Shown piece after piece: positions 39,907 to 50,108 of a stretch of DNA of 64,000 nt. The stretch covers positions 562,629 through 626,628 of the forward strand of contig NZ_LR812090.1 in the NCBI RefSeq assembly GCF_903772925.1, in the 5' to 3' direction. The notes beneath the pieces were generated by a model. It had not been told where the DNA came from, searched no databases, and was given only the letters and a program-made list of their open reading frames with translations. The translations under genes were made by a program, and so were the position numbers. Numbering within the stretch: the first letter of the stretch is position 1; each line of letters opens with the position of its first letter. Origin of the DNA: Alteromonas macleodii (lineage in GTDB: Bacteria > Pseudomonadota > Gammaproteobacteria > Enterobacterales > Alteromonadaceae).

Positions 39907-40618
39907 TATGGGCCTGGCGGGCAATATTATCGACTATTTAGAACTTGAAGATATGGTATGTGACCACGCCGCTAATGGCGTGGCAGCACTAACGTTTATT
40001 CAAAATAATCCGTATGACGTTGTGGTCTTAGATATCAATTTACCAAGGCTTGATGGCTTAAGCGTATGCGAAAAAGTACGCGGTGACGGCAACGATACAC
40101 CTATTATCATGCTTACCGCCCGAGACCAGCTAGAAAATAAGCTCGAAGGGTTTCAAAAGGGGGCTGATGATTATTTAGTAAAGCCCTTTGATATGCCTGA
40201 ACTCGTTGCACGAGTCTCAGTGTTGGCGCATAGGCGCTCATCGCAAGTGAAGAGGCTAAACTTCGGCAATGTAAGTTTAGAATTAGGTGGCGAGTTGGCA
40301 AGTGTTGATAGCACGCCTATTAAGCTAAGTCCTACGGGCTTTACCCTGCTAAAATCCTTATTGCAGCAACAAGGGAAAGTTATGCCTCGACAGCGGTTAC
40401 TTGATGCGGTGTGGGGAGAAGACGCGCCCGAGAGTAATGCGCTAAAAGTCCACCTTCACAATTTGCGTAAATCACTCGTTCAAGCTAACGCAAACATAGA
40501 AATTAAAGCTGTACCGGGCGCAGGGTTTTGCGTTGCCTTAAAAGCTGAGCAAATGGCAAATGAGGGCTTGGGTAACACGTTGTCGCTAAACAAAAATAAG
40601 GACACTGACCAATGGTAA
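39878..40618 (+). CDS. OmpR/PhoB-family response regulator
   Basis: This 246-residue regulator has a receiver domain (1-120) with acidic pocket EDD at 8-10, phospho-acceptor D52 in VVLDINLPRLDG, Thr in MLTARD and Lys in YLVKPFD. The C-terminal winged helix (about 125-225) ends with the typical NALKVHLHNLRKSL recognition region. It starts inside the permease gene and overlaps the kinase gene by seven bases, so all five genes form one operon. The tandem GCCTTAACCC repeat upstream of the operon is its likely binding site, which would make the system autoregulated. Confidence 0.95.
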   Translation: MIRVLLVEDDMGLAGNIIDYLELEDMVCDHAANGVAALTFIQNNPYDVVVLDINLPRLDGLSVCEKVRGDGNDTPIIMLTARDQLENKLEGFQKGADDYLVKPFDMPELVARVSVLAHRRSSQVKRLNFGNVSLELGGELASVDSTPIKLSPTGFTLLKSLLQQQGKVMPRQRLLDAVWGEDAPESNALKVHLHNLRKSLVQANANIEIKAVPGAGFCVALKAEQMANEGLGNTLSLNKNKDTDQW

Positions 40619-41946
40619 ACGGCCTTCGCATTAGCTTAAGGCGCTATGTCTTATGGTCGTTACTGAGTTTAGCTACCATAGTCATTGTGCTTTTTTCTAT
40701 ACAGAGCAGCGATAGCTTTTTCGATGGTATGGACGGCATGCTGAGAAATACCATGGTTCGAGCGGCACAAAGTGCAGAGCTTGATAACAGTAATCATGCG
40801 CAAATCCTAGATTTACATGTATACGCAAATTACGATGATTTGCCCGATGAAATAAAACAGAGCTTTCCTCAAGATAGTTTCACGCCATTTGCCCTGAAAA
40901 AAAACATAAATAAACCTAACTGGCTTACCCGCCCGACTTGGGCGCATTTTGCTTTAATGGTTACTTTAGGCAATGGTGAAACGCGTTACGTATCGCAAAC
41001 CTTTAGGGCACCGCCTCCTGAGGATTATAAAAAATTCCGCATTAACCATGTTGTTTACAGCGCGGCAGTCGGGGTTATCGCGCTTATTTCGTTTTCTGTC
41101 GCGCTTCTATTTTTAATGCGCAGCGTATCCCGCCCCATAGAGTCATTACAGCGCTGGGCTGCCTCTCTTGATGAGAAAGAGCTCGATAAGCCTATTCCTG
41201 AGTTTCGCTACAAAGAGCTTAACGCGCTTGCGGCGATAATTCACGGTAGCTTGCAAAACGTACGCACTACGCTTAACCGAGAGCGGGAGTTTGTTAATCA
41301 CGCCAGCCATGAGCTTAGAACGCCCATTGCCGTTATTAGAAGCAGTGCGGCTTTGCTGCATAGAGTGATAGATAGTGGGAATACCAAAGGCAACAACGCT
41401 CTAGCGCGGGTGGATCACGCCTCAAAAACCATGGCGGATTTGACGGAAACTTTACTTTGGCTAGGAAGAAATGAAGAGACTGCGCTGCCTAAAGAGAGCG
41501 TTGATCTAAAAGCCATGGTTGAGGCGCTTAGCCAAGACTTAATGTATTTGCTTTCAGGGAAGGACGTAAACGTACAGCTAAACTTGAACGAATGTGCATT
41601 GTTGCTACCAAAAACAGCAAGCGAAATAGTGATAGGCAACGTTATTCGAAATGCTTACCAACATACCCAGCAAGGCAATGTCACAATCACACTTTCAGGT
41701 GCAACGCTTACTGTACTTAACGAAGAAGAAGGTTTAGAGCAAGATGAAAATGCCTCGCTATCGATTACGCCTAATAGTGGGTTAGATGGCGGTTTTGGGA
41801 TAGGTTTAAAGCTTATTGATAAGCTATGTGCGAAGCTAGAATGGGGGTATTCACACAAAAAAGTTATTACACAGGATACTCAGGGCAACCATGGTGAAAT
41901 GGACTCTTCGGCGAAAGGATATAGCGTTGTTCTTACACTTAAATAA
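40612..41946 (+). CDS. Sensor histidine kinase of the efflux operon
   Basis: This 444-residue membrane kinase has a first helix at about residues 12-30, a periplasmic sensor of about 115 residues (31-145) and a second helix at about 147-170. HAMP follows (SVSRPIESLQRWAASL), then the phospho-acceptor H233 in FVNHASHELRTPIAV. An HATPase domain with N-box GNVIRNAYQH and G-box DGGFGIGLKLIDKL completes it. It pairs with the regulator just upstream. The periplasmic sensor has no family that I recognise. Confidence 0.94.
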   Translation: MVNGLRISLRRYVLWSLLSLATIVIVLFSIQSSDSFFDGMDGMLRNTMVRAAQSAELDNSNHAQILDLHVYANYDDLPDEIKQSFPQDSFTPFALKKNINKPNWLTRPTWAHFALMVTLGNGETRYVSQTFRAPPPEDYKKFRINHVVYSAAVGVIALISFSVALLFLMRSVSRPIESLQRWAASLDEKELDKPIPEFRYKELNALAAIIHGSLQNVRTTLNREREFVNHASHELRTPIAVIRSSAALLHRVIDSGNTKGNNALARVDHASKTMADLTETLLWLGRNEETALPKESVDLKAMVEALSQDLMYLLSGKDVNVQLNLNECALLLPKTASEIVIGNVIRNAYQHTQQGNVTITLSGATLTVLNEEEGLEQDENASLSITPNSGLDGGFGIGLKLIDKLCAKLEWGYSHKKVITQDTQGNHGEMDSSAKGYSVVLTLK

Positions 41947-42035
41947 TCAGACACAGGGTAAGTACGTATAAGTTAATACACTATTACTGCTGGTCTATTC
42001 GTAGAAATATTGTACTAAACCTTCCAAAGGCACCT

Positions 42036-42070
42036 ACAAAAAACGCCGATGTTTAACATCGGCGTTTTGT
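42036..42070. terminator. Bidirectional terminator between the efflux operon and ygiM
   Basis: AAAACGCCGATG (42040-42051) pairs with CATCGGCGTTTT (42057-42068) around loop TTTAA. An A-run to the left and T-run to the right let it serve both convergent units. Confidence 0.88.
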
Positions 42071-42102
42071 GTCTGTTTAGGCACTTTTTATAAATGCTAG
42101 CA

Positions 42103-42705
42103 CTACATCCATTCGCTGTTTCTACGCTTGCGTTTAGGAAGGTAAGTGAGCATTACACCAAGCAATATCCCCACGCCTGCAACTATGCCGCCGCGCGTAA
42201 ACCAAGTAACAAGCTCGTCTTTATTCGCGCTTTCAACCTTTGCCGTTAAACGAATAATTTGAGACGCTTGCTCGTCGTTTGTGGTGGTAAGTTTAGACAC
42301 CTTTTGACGAGCATCGTTAAGCTGCTGACGAAGTTTGGCATTTTCTGATTGTGCCGCTTGCAGACTACTTTGGCTCTCAGCAAGCTTCTCACTAACAATC
42401 GGCAACTGCTCTGCTTGCGACATAGTATTAGACACAAACTTACTTTCAACCCAGCCTTTACGTCCTTCATCGTCGGTAATTTGCGTGAATTCAGCATCAT
42501 TGTCGCGGGAGAGCACCGTAATAGGTGTACCGGCTTCAATTGAACCCAGAATGCGATAGTTACGACCAGGTCCAGTATGCATAAAGATAAACAAGTCATC
42601 TCTTATGTAGTGCGAAGAAGACGCTTCTAAATCAGCGGTATCTTGTAGCGAAAATGCTTGAAAAGAGCATGCAATAAGGGCTGCTGCTAACCACTTTCGA
42701 ATCAT
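42103..42705 (-). CDS. ygiM: SH3-domain membrane protein YgiM (TIGR04211 type)
   Basis: This 200-residue protein has a signal peptide (residues 1-19), then a bacterial SH3 domain (about 30-95: YIRDDLFIFMHTGPGRNYRILGSIEAGTPITVLSRD...GWVESKFV). A coiled coil (about 100-165) and a C-terminal membrane helix (GGIVAGVGILLGVMLTYL) with a basic tail follow. This order is that of E. coli YgiM, whose function is unclear. As in E. coli it is divergent from the CYTH-CHAD gene ygiF. Confidence 0.88.
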   Translation of the reverse strand: MIRKWLAAALIACSFQAFSLQDTADLEASSSHYIRDDLFIFMHTGPGRNYRILGSIEAGTPITVLSRDNDAEFTQITDDEGRKGWVESKFVSNTMSQAEQLPIVSEKLAESQSSLQAAQSENAKLRQQLNDARQKVSKLTTTNDEQASQIIRLTAKVESANKDELVTWFTRGGIVAGVGILLGVMLTYLPKRKRRNSEWM

Positions 42706-42877
42706 ATGAAGTCCAATTTTAGAATTTAAAACGTGAAGATGGTATTGGTTGACCGCGATAAAGGCAAGTTTGTTCCACTTTTGTCTAATTTAAGCGACTT
42801 CTTTAACAGCAGCAACATTGCGAAAAGTGAGCGACAAAGGTAAGGTGTCAGCATCATAAGCTGTGCTTAGCGCAACC

Positions 42878-44383
42878 ATGTCAGAAATAGAATTAAAATT
42901 TGTAACGGGTGACAATGCTCACCAGGCGTTTACCCAACGTGTACTCCCTCTTTTTGAAAAACACAATATCCAGGTTAATTCTCATCGCGAAATGCGCTTA
43001 GAGAATGACTATTACGATACGGATAAGCTCGATTTTCAAAACAACAAAATGGGCTTTCGGGTTCGTGGTAATAATGGCGAGTACGAACAAACGTTAAAAA
43101 CCAACGGTGTAGTAAGCGGTGGCTTGCACAAGCGCATGGAGTATAACGTAAGTCTTGATAACGCAAGACCGGATCTCACGTTGTTCGAGTCAAATGTATG
43201 GCCCGAAGGTTGGGACATCGCAACTAAGAATGCGAGTCTTTCTAAACAATTTAGTACACACTTTACGCGCAATGCCTATGTGGTTGCTTTAGGCGACAGC
43301 CTAGTTGAAATTGTCTTAGACTGCGGTGAAGCTAGTACGGATAAAGCCAGCTCCCCCATCAATGAGATTGAGCTTGAATTGATGTCAGGGGAGATCAACA
43401 GTCTGTTTTCTCTCGCTGTGCTAATAAACGACAACATGCCGGTGCGTCTAAGTGATGTGTCAAAAGCCGCTCAGGGCTATCAGTTGCTACACGGCTTTAA
43501 CGCTAAAATTCGCCCTCTACCAAACTTTCTAGCCCTTGAAGAGACCACCTCCACAGAAGAGGCATTCGGCCAAGCAGTGCAAACCGCTCTGGCACATTGG
43601 CAGCATCACGAGCATGTATTTTGCGAGAGCGGCTCGATAAAAATGCTGGCTGAGGTTGCTAAAAGCGTTAGGTTGCTGCTTCAGAGTGTGTCGCTTTATC
43701 TACCCGTATTGCAGTGCCCAGAGCTATTAGCCTTGCACAAAAAACTGGTAACCCATGCGCAAAAGTGGGGCTGGCAAGACGATTTACAAAGTTTGCGCTA
43801 CTTGCTGTCTAAAAAGAGCATGTTTAACAAAACATTAAGCAAACACCCAGCGGTAGTAAGCTACCTGCAAGGGCGCCAAACAGGTTTGATGCAAGCCCAT
43901 GAGCCTGAAAAGCTATTTTTCGACAATGACGCTACAGACATTAAGATTCACGCTATAAGCCTTATACAAAATAAGCCTTGGCAAAAGGTAGCGACGGGGT
44001 TTGATCACCCTGTACTTGACCATGCAAAAGGGTGGTTATCGCAAGGGTGGCAAACCGTGCAGCAAAGTATGCCCCTCAGTAAAACCATGGGACCAGCTAA
44101 TTACAGCGCAGTGGAAATAATGCTAAGACAAACCCTGTGGAGTGGTTTTTTACTTGGTGACTTGTTTGTTGAAGAGCGGGGTAACTTTCGTGCGCCTTGG
44201 TTAGACTTACTTACCGGCATTGATGAATTAAACGCATTGCTCATGCTGAAGCAATCAATCGACGATGCGGAAGTAGACTCTCATGATGAGGTACGCAAAT
44301 GGACAGCAGAGAAGCTCAGTACGTTAATTCGAATTATGGAGCGAACGCGCACTGTGGCTATGCAACGTGAAATCTATTGGTAA
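42878..44383 (+). CDS. ygiF: Inorganic triphosphatase (CYTH-CHAD protein)
   Basis: This 501-residue protein has an N-terminal CYTH domain (residues 1-205). It shows the signature EIELKF at the start, YYDTDKLDF, GFRVRGNNGEYEQTLKT and NEIELELMSG, whose acidic and basic residues line a tunnel for tripolyphosphate and metal. A CHAD domain with conserved histidines fills the C-terminal half; such domains bind polyphosphate. ATG 42878 is chosen over ATG 42863 because the protein then begins MSEIELKF like E. coli YgiF. E. coli YgiF hydrolyses tripolyphosphate. Confidence 0.9.
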   Translation: MSEIELKFVTGDNAHQAFTQRVLPLFEKHNIQVNSHREMRLENDYYDTDKLDFQNNKMGFRVRGNNGEYEQTLKTNGVVSGGLHKRMEYNVSLDNARPDLTLFESNVWPEGWDIATKNASLSKQFSTHFTRNAYVVALGDSLVEIVLDCGEASTDKASSPINEIELELMSGEINSLFSLAVLINDNMPVRLSDVSKAAQGYQLLHGFNAKIRPLPNFLALEETTSTEEAFGQAVQTALAHWQHHEHVFCESGSIKMLAEVAKSVRLLLQSVSLYLPVLQCPELLALHKKLVTHAQKWGWQDDLQSLRYLLSKKSMFNKTLSKHPAVVSYLQGRQTGLMQAHEPEKLFFDNDATDIKIHAISLIQNKPWQKVATGFDHPVLDHAKGWLSQGWQTVQQSMPLSKTMGPANYSAVEIMLRQTLWSGFLLGDLFVEERGNFRAPWLDLLTGIDELNALLMLKQSIDDAEVDSHDEVRKWTAEKLSTLIRIMERTRTVAMQREIYW

Positions 44384-44442
44384 CCCGTGCCGATGGACAC
44401 ATATTGCGTTAGCAAATTTTATCTCAGGGAAGGAGGGCGCTG

Positions 44443-45522
44443 ATGACTTCAAGCTACTATGATTATTTTCTTTATTCGCTACTAGGCGTTTATGTTTTCT
44501 GTTTTGCGCGTCTGTTCGTTCAGAAAGTTAATTTAAACAGCATGCGCTGGCTAGTGGGTGCCTTTATCTGCTGGCCACTATTTATGCTAGATGAATGGCT
44601 GCGAATAGCACAAGCGAGCTCACTAGCAGGTTTGTATGGTTTATCAGACGTATTTGCGGTTATCGCAATCACTTGTTGTTATCGTGCCATAAAGCCCATG
44701 TTATTGGCTTATCCCACGGCAAGAAAACGGCTATGGTGGCCTGCTGTGGTAACGGCAATTTTCCAGTGCACAGTGCTATTGATACCGATAGATGACAAAC
44801 AACAATGGCTTTCGTCGTCGCCGAACGGCGAGCCTTTACTGTTATGGCCTGCCTATTTTGCCTCGCTTCTAACAGGCTTTAGTGTATTGCTTATTGGTAT
44901 TCTTATTACCGAACACATTCAAATGTATCACAGACATTTACCTGAGCAGGCAGTAGACATTAAAAATTTAAGAATGCCTAAGCTTGCCGGAGTAATGGGA
45001 AGTTTGGTCGGTGTTGCCTTTATGAGTATTTTACTTGTTACCGCCGCAACTTTTGGCTTTTTCCCCGTACCTTTTTGGGAGAGCTTTCATCACTTAATGA
45101 TTGGTTGCGCACTGTTAGTGGTGTTGTTTTCACTAACTTTTATCCGCCGGACAGCGCCGTCGCCTTTAAACTACGAGCGACTGGATGAAGGTAAAGCCAC
45201 ACCCTATGAGATAAGCAATATTATTTCTAAAGCAGAGCGCTATACCATTGAGTCAAAAGCCTATAAAACCCGATTCCTCACACTTAGCGAGTTTTGCAAA
45301 GGGGCTGATATCGACCCTACATCTTTGGCTATCGCGCTTCAGCTTACTGAAAAGAAGAACTTTAGGCGGTTTATATTCCACTACCGCTTGGAATATGCGA
45401 AAAAAGTGTTGCTCCATAGCGATGCCAAATTAGAAGCAGTGGCAAAACGGCTTGGTGTTAACTCAGAAAAGTTCTTAAGCGAATACCTCGTTAAGCATCT
45501 GAATGCTGCTCCTACGAAGTGA
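44443..45522 (+). CDS. Membrane-anchored AraC-type transcriptional regulator
   Basis: This 359-residue protein has about seven hydrophobic segments in its first 245 residues. Candidate helices lie near 8-26, 33-52, 60-80, 98-116, 130-155, 180-205 and 215-235. A cytoplasmic C-terminal AraC/XylS-like HTH follows (about 275-355: FLTLSEFCKGADIDPTSLAIALQLTEKKNFRRFIFHYRLEYAKKVLLHSDAKLEAVAKRLGVNSEKFLSEYLVKH). AAGGAGG precedes the ATG. Regulators that join several membrane helices to an AraC domain may sense a membrane signal directly. No target is evident. It stands alone after ygiF. Confidence 0.85.
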   Translation: MTSSYYDYFLYSLLGVYVFCFARLFVQKVNLNSMRWLVGAFICWPLFMLDEWLRIAQASSLAGLYGLSDVFAVIAITCCYRAIKPMLLAYPTARKRLWWPAVVTAIFQCTVLLIPIDDKQQWLSSSPNGEPLLLWPAYFASLLTGFSVLLIGILITEHIQMYHRHLPEQAVDIKNLRMPKLAGVMGSLVGVAFMSILLVTAATFGFFPVPFWESFHHLMIGCALLVVLFSLTFIRRTAPSPLNYERLDEGKATPYEISNIISKAERYTIESKAYKTRFLTLSEFCKGADIDPTSLAIALQLTEKKNFRRFIFHYRLEYAKKVLLHSDAKLEAVAKRLGVNSEKFLSEYLVKHLNAAPTK

Positions 45523-45550
45523 AGAATACTTTTATATCATCCCGCATCCT

Positions 45551-46228
45551 TTAAACACCAAATGCATTACGCAGTATTTGGTGGGTGAAGGTTTTGCGCA
45601 AATAAAAGCCTCTAGGGCGAGTTTTAATACGCTGGCCCTCTGGTCCTAATGCGTCGGTAAGCACCTTACCGTTAGCTGCTTTGGGGCGAATATGAAGTGC
45701 CTCGCCTTGCCGAGAGGTAATAGATTCCACCTGTCCCGTAGCAATTTGTTCTACCAATTCTTCCCAGTCGTGTCTTAGCATTGCGTCTTCATGCTCATTG
45801 GGACGCCAGTAAAAACCAGTAGCCACCCGACGATGCGCTAAAGGAATGGCTCTGTCCCCTTCAATGGGCAGCCACAATACCTGCTGTAGCTTGTTTCGCA
45901 CATTTGATGTTTCCCACGTGATACCCGGCGCCATTAAAAGGGGCGCAAAACAAACATAGGTGGTTTCCAGTGGGGAAAAGTTAGCATCGATGGGTATGGT
46001 TTTAAGCTCTATGCCTAACTCGGGGAAGTCTTGTTGAGGTTTCGAGCCTGCACTTGCACCGAGCCATTTTTCAATAAGCATACCCGGCCAGCCTTTGTGG
46101 CGCTGTAAATTGGCAGGGATAGCAACATTGGCCATGTCAGCCAACTCTCCTAAGGTTAAACCTGCAATGGCGTGACATCGCGCCAAAAGGCTGTCTGGCG
46201 AAGATGGAGGCGATGAAGGAGGTTGCAT
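45551..46228 (-). CDS. mutH: DNA mismatch repair endonuclease MutH
   Basis: This 225-residue endonuclease nicks the unmethylated strand at hemimethylated GATC sites in MutS/MutL-directed repair. The catalytic D67, E74 and K76 lie in [34 protein letters not shown] is the family signature. The start at ATG 46228 matches homologues; the frame extends to TTG 46258. MutH occurs in organisms with Dam methylation, so GATC sites in this genome are probably methylated. It is divergent from rppH, as in E. coli. Confidence 0.96.
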   Translation of the reverse strand: MQPPSSPPSSPDSLLARCHAIAGLTLGELADMANVAIPANLQRHKGWPGMLIEKWLGASAGSKPQQDFPELGIELKTIPIDANFSPLETTYVCFAPLLMAPGITWETSNVRNKLQQVLWLPIEGDRAIPLAHRRVATGFYWRPNEHEDAMLRHDWEELVEQIATGQVESITSRQGEALHIRPKAANGKVLTDALGPEGQRIKTRPRGFYLRKTFTHQILRNAFGV

Positions 46229-46340
46229 AGAGGTGGTTAATTTCCTGTTTAAAAGCAAAGGCGAACATTAAGACTATGATTGGAGCATAGTTTGTGGAAG
46301 AATGAAAACATATACAAGTATAGTGTGCCCGGGAGTCTAT

Positions 46341-46883
46341 GTGATAGATGCCGATGGATTCCGTGCGAATGTGGGCATAGTGATTTGCAACAAAATGGGT
46401 CAAGTATTTTGGGCAAGACGTTATGGCCAACATTCATGGCAGTTCCCTCAAGGCGGAATTGATGAAGGGGAATCTGCTGAACAAGCTATGTACCGCGAGC
46501 TTCACGAAGAAGTAGGGCTGACACCGAAAGATGTCACCATTTTAAGTGTTACCCGTAACTGGCTTAGATATAAGCTACCAAAGCGATTAATTCGACAAGG
46601 CAGCAACCCTGTTTGTATAGGGCAAAAACAAAAATGGTTCTTGTTGCAGCTAGATTGCAACGAGCGCGATGTTAATGTGCTTAAAACAGGCCATCCTGAA
46701 TTTGATGACTGGAGGTGGGTAAGTTACTGGTATCCCATTAGAAATGTTGTATCGTTCAAGCGAGATGTATACAGACGAGTAATGAAAGAGTTCTCGCCTG
46801 TAGTTATGTCTGCGCAACATCGACCTCAACAGCGCCAAAATGTAGCCCCGCATAAGCGCGGTAAAAAGCGTAGACGCGGTTAA
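46341..46883 (+). CDS. rppH: RNA pyrophosphohydrolase RppH
   Basis: This 180-residue Nudix enzyme removes pyrophosphate from mRNA 5' ends and so triggers RNase E decay. The Nudix box is [23 protein letters not shown], at about residues 38-60. [14 protein letters not shown] and [12 protein letters not shown] are RppH-specific blocks. GTG 46341 is chosen because GGGAG lies five bases before it and the product then begins [15 protein letters not shown] like E. coli RppH; an upstream ATG at 46302 would add 13 residues. A basic tail ([16 protein letters not shown]) ends the protein. Confidence 0.95.
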   Translation: MIDADGFRANVGIVICNKMGQVFWARRYGQHSWQFPQGGIDEGESAEQAMYRELHEEVGLTPKDVTILSVTRNWLRYKLPKRLIRQGSNPVCIGQKQKWFLLQLDCNERDVNVLKTGHPEFDDWRWVSYWYPIRNVVSFKRDVYRRVMKEFSPVVMSAQHRPQQRQNVAPHKRGKKRRRG

Positions 46884-46974
46884 AGGTGTAAGGTGGCGAG
46901 ATGGTAAAAGTGCCAAATATAGCGATATGCAATAGTAAGCGACGAGCAAACGGCGATTACACAAGGAAAAACCA

Positions 46975-49293
46975 GTGAGCCCTCAGAGCCAACAAGGCGC
47001 AATGTTAACTACATTAAAACGTATCGTGCAGGAAATGAATCAAATTCCTGCGCTCGATACTGCTTTGTTTAGGCTAGCTTCACGTGTAAAGCATACTCTT
47101 AGTGTTGACTCATGCTCTATTTACCTTGCCGATTACGATACGCAAGAATTCATCCTTAAAGCCACTGACGGCCTTCACCCCGATGCGGTAGAACAAGTTC
47201 GCATTGGTTTTTCGGAAGGCCTTATCGGTTTAGTTGGTCAACGGGAAGAACCGCTTAATATCGTAAACGCGCACAACCACCCTAGATTCAAACACTACCC
47301 TGAAGTAAAAGAAGAAAAGTATAATGCTTTTTTAGGTACGCCCATTATCAATCAAAGGCGTGTACTGGGTGTTATCACACTTCAGCAATCTCAGATGCGA
47401 CGCTTTAGCGAAGATGAAGAAGCGTTTTTAGTTACCCTCGCTGCACAGTTAGCACTTGAGATCACCAATGCGGATATACGTGGCGCATTAACGTTATCAA
47501 ACTCTAACGACAATACGGCACGGCAAAAAAACGTTCGTGGTATTGCTGGCTCGCCTGGTTTAGCTATAGGTAAAGGGGTCTCACCCGATAAGTCTATCAA
47601 CCTCAAAAACTGGGTGGTTAAGCGCACCCAATCACCACAAACGCAAATTCAGCTTTACCGCAAAGGGGTTGAGGTAACACGAGGCCATGTTGACGCGCTA
47701 TCTCAGCGATTAGATGACGGTATTCCCGACGACGTTAAATCAATTTTTCAGCTCTATCATCACCTTTTAGATGCCAATAGTTTAGGGCGTGAGGTAGAAG
47801 AAAAAATTCGCCAAGGTTGGGACGCTGCCTCTTCGTTGAAAATGGTAGTTGAAAGCTACGCTGCCCGTTTTCAGGCTATGGACGACCCTTACATGCAAGA
47901 GCGTGCTATTGATATTGTCGATTTATCAGACCGTATCTTAGCCAATATTTTGTATGAAGCGAACGGACAAAAAGTTTCTGAACAGGTTATTACTGAGGCC
48001 AGTATTTTGGTCGCTGATGAAGTATCAGCGCCCATGCTTGCTGAGTTTCCGCGAGATAAGCTCAAAGGCATTATCTCAATTCGTGGCTCGAACAACTCTC
48101 ACGCAGCTATATTAGCAAGGGCTATGGGCGTGCCTGCCGTAATGGGCTGTCAAAACGTTACACCAGCGCTACTTGAAGACAAAGAGATTTTGCTTGATGG
48201 GTATTCAGGCGAGGTCATTGTTTCTCCAGAACGCAATATTAAGACTGAGTTTATTCAGCTTATTGATGAAGAGTCTGCCATTGCAGAGAAAATTGACGCA
48301 GAGGCAGATAAACCGTGTGAAAGCGTTGATGGTTGCAGAATGTCCTTATATATCAACGCGGGCCTTTCTGCTGAAGTAGAACTTAACGCCGAGCAGATTG
48401 GGGCTGGCGTGGGTTTATATCGCACCGAAATCCCCTTTATGCTGCGCGAGCGATTCCCTTCGGAGCAAGAACAGGTAAAGCTGTATCGCCAAGTCCTTGA
48501 GGCTGCACCGTCATTACCCATCACCATGCGTACTTTGGATGTGGGAGGCGATAAGCCGCTACCCTATTTTCCTATTAACGAAGAGAATCCGTTTTTAGGC
48601 TGGCGAGGTATTCGACTTACCCTTGATCACCCCGAAATATTCTTGGTTCAAGTTCGCGCTATGCTTCGGGCAAGCGTCGGGCTAAGCAATCTGCAAATTA
48701 TGCTGCCCATGATATCTACAGTATCTGAAGTGCAGGAGTCTAAGCGTCTTATCAATCAGGCGTTTTATGAGATATCTGACGAAATTGCAGAATCAGGGCA
48801 AACTCTGAATAAGCCAAAATTAGGCATTATGCTTGAAGTGCCATCGGTACTTTATTAACTACCTCAGCTGGCCAAGCATGTTGATTTCTTTTCAGTTGGC
48901 AGTAATGACTTGACCCAGTACCTATTGGCAGTCGATAGAAACAATACGCGGGTGGCGGGGCTTTACAATAGCTATCATCCGGCCGTATTAGGGGCACTTT
49001 ACGATGTGGTTCAAAAAGCTAACCAAAATCAAGTGCCTGTGACTATCTGCGGAGAAATCGCAGGGGAACCCGCGGGAGCGCTGCTGCTAATGGGGATGGG
49101 TTACCGCCGTTTGAGTATGAATGGTTTCAACTTAAGAAAGATAAACTGGCTTATTCGTAAAGTGACGCTTGATGAGTGTAAGCAGTTACTTTCATTAGCG
49201 CTAACCTCTGTTAGCCAAGACGAAGTTTTTGTGCACTTGAATCAGTATCTTGAAACTAAGGGCCTGGGAGGCCTTATCCGAGCAGGTGCTTAA
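46975..49293 (+). pseudogene. ptsP: ptsP (nitrogen-PTS enzyme I) interrupted by an in-frame stop
   Basis: Intact PtsP takes phosphate from PEP and passes it to NPr in the nitrogen-related PTS. Here the frame from GTG 46975 (or ATG 47002, MLTTLKRI) runs through the GAF sensor domain (about 1-165) and the phospho-histidine domain (IRGSNNSHAAILARAMGVP). It then enters the PEP-binding barrel (TMRTLDVGGDKPLPYF) and stops at TAA 48856-48858 after LEVPSVLY. The same frame continues at once with LPQLAKHVDFFSVGSNDLTQYLLAVDRNN and reaches CGEIAG and the normal end GGLIRAGA at 49293. The 627-residue product lacks the catalytic cysteine region and should be inactive. No other decay is visible, so the change is recent or an assembly error. 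Confidence 0.93.
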
Positions 49294-49297
49294 AAAA

Positions 49298-50104
49298 ATG
49301 GATCCACTCGTTGTAATTGTTGCCAGCTGCCTTATCTTAGGTTCTATTGTTGGTATTCTTGCGGGTATGTTGGGTATCGGTGGCGGCTTAATTATCGTAC
49401 CCGCGCTGTCGTACCTAATGATTCACTTTCTGGGCATGACCACCGAAACGGTTATGCCTGTCGCTATCGCAACTTCTTTATCTACCATTATTTTCACGGG
49501 TATGTCGTCGGCTTTAGCACATTATAAACTGGGTAATATTCAGCGTCATATTGTGCTTTATACAGGGCTAGGGATTGCGTTTGGTGCAATTGCCGGTGCG
49601 CAGGTAGCAAGTTATATCTCGGGCGAAGTACTTAAAGATGTGTTCGCCGTACTGGTTATCTTGATAGCGCTGCAAATGATTTTTGGCAAACAAAAAGCGT
49701 CTGAGAACGAAGCCTCTAAAGGTTCGTTAGCCGCTGTTGGCGGTGGAGCAGGCATGCTAAGTGCGCTAATGGGGATCGGCGGTGGCGCATTACTTGTACC
49801 CGCTTTAGTGTGGTTTCGTGTTAATGTACGCGCGGCTATAGGTTGTGCCGCTTTTTGCGGGCTAGTTATTGCCGTTTTTGGTACCACCAGTTTTGTTATC
49901 GCTGGGTGGGGTGAGATAGATGTACCAGAATACAGTATGGGTTATGTTTATCTGCCTGCTACAGCTGGTATTGTTGCAACCTCTATGTTTACCGCAAACA
50001 TAGGAGCGAAGCTTGGACAGCGCGTTAATATACGTGTGTTAAAAGCGATGTTGGCGTGTTTACTTGTTTTAGTAAGCATTAGAATGATTTTAGGAATTGA
50101 ATAA
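49298..50104 (+). CDS. TSUP (TauE/SafE) family membrane permease
   Basis: This 268-residue membrane protein has about eight hydrophobic segments in two repeats. Each half contains the family's glycine-rich motif: [19 protein letters not shown] near the start and [22 protein letters not shown] in the middle. Members export or import sulfur-containing or organic anions. The substrate here is unknown. ATG 49298, four bases past the ptsP stop, is preferred over the frame opening inside ptsP. It separates ptsP from lgt, which are usually adjacent. It overlaps the longest lgt frame but not the preferred one. Confidence 0.9.
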   Translation: MDPLVVIVASCLILGSIVGILAGMLGIGGGLIIVPALSYLMIHFLGMTTETVMPVAIATSLSTIIFTGMSSALAHYKLGNIQRHIVLYTGLGIAFGAIAGAQVASYISGEVLKDVFAVLVILIALQMIFGKQKASENEASKGSLAAVGGGAGMLSALMGIGGGALLVPALVWFRVNVRAAIGCAAFCGLVIAVFGTTSFVIAGWGEIDVPEYSMGYVYLPATAGIVATSMFTANIGAKLGQRVNIRVLKAMLACLLVLVSIRMILGIE

Positions 50105-50108
50105 TATA

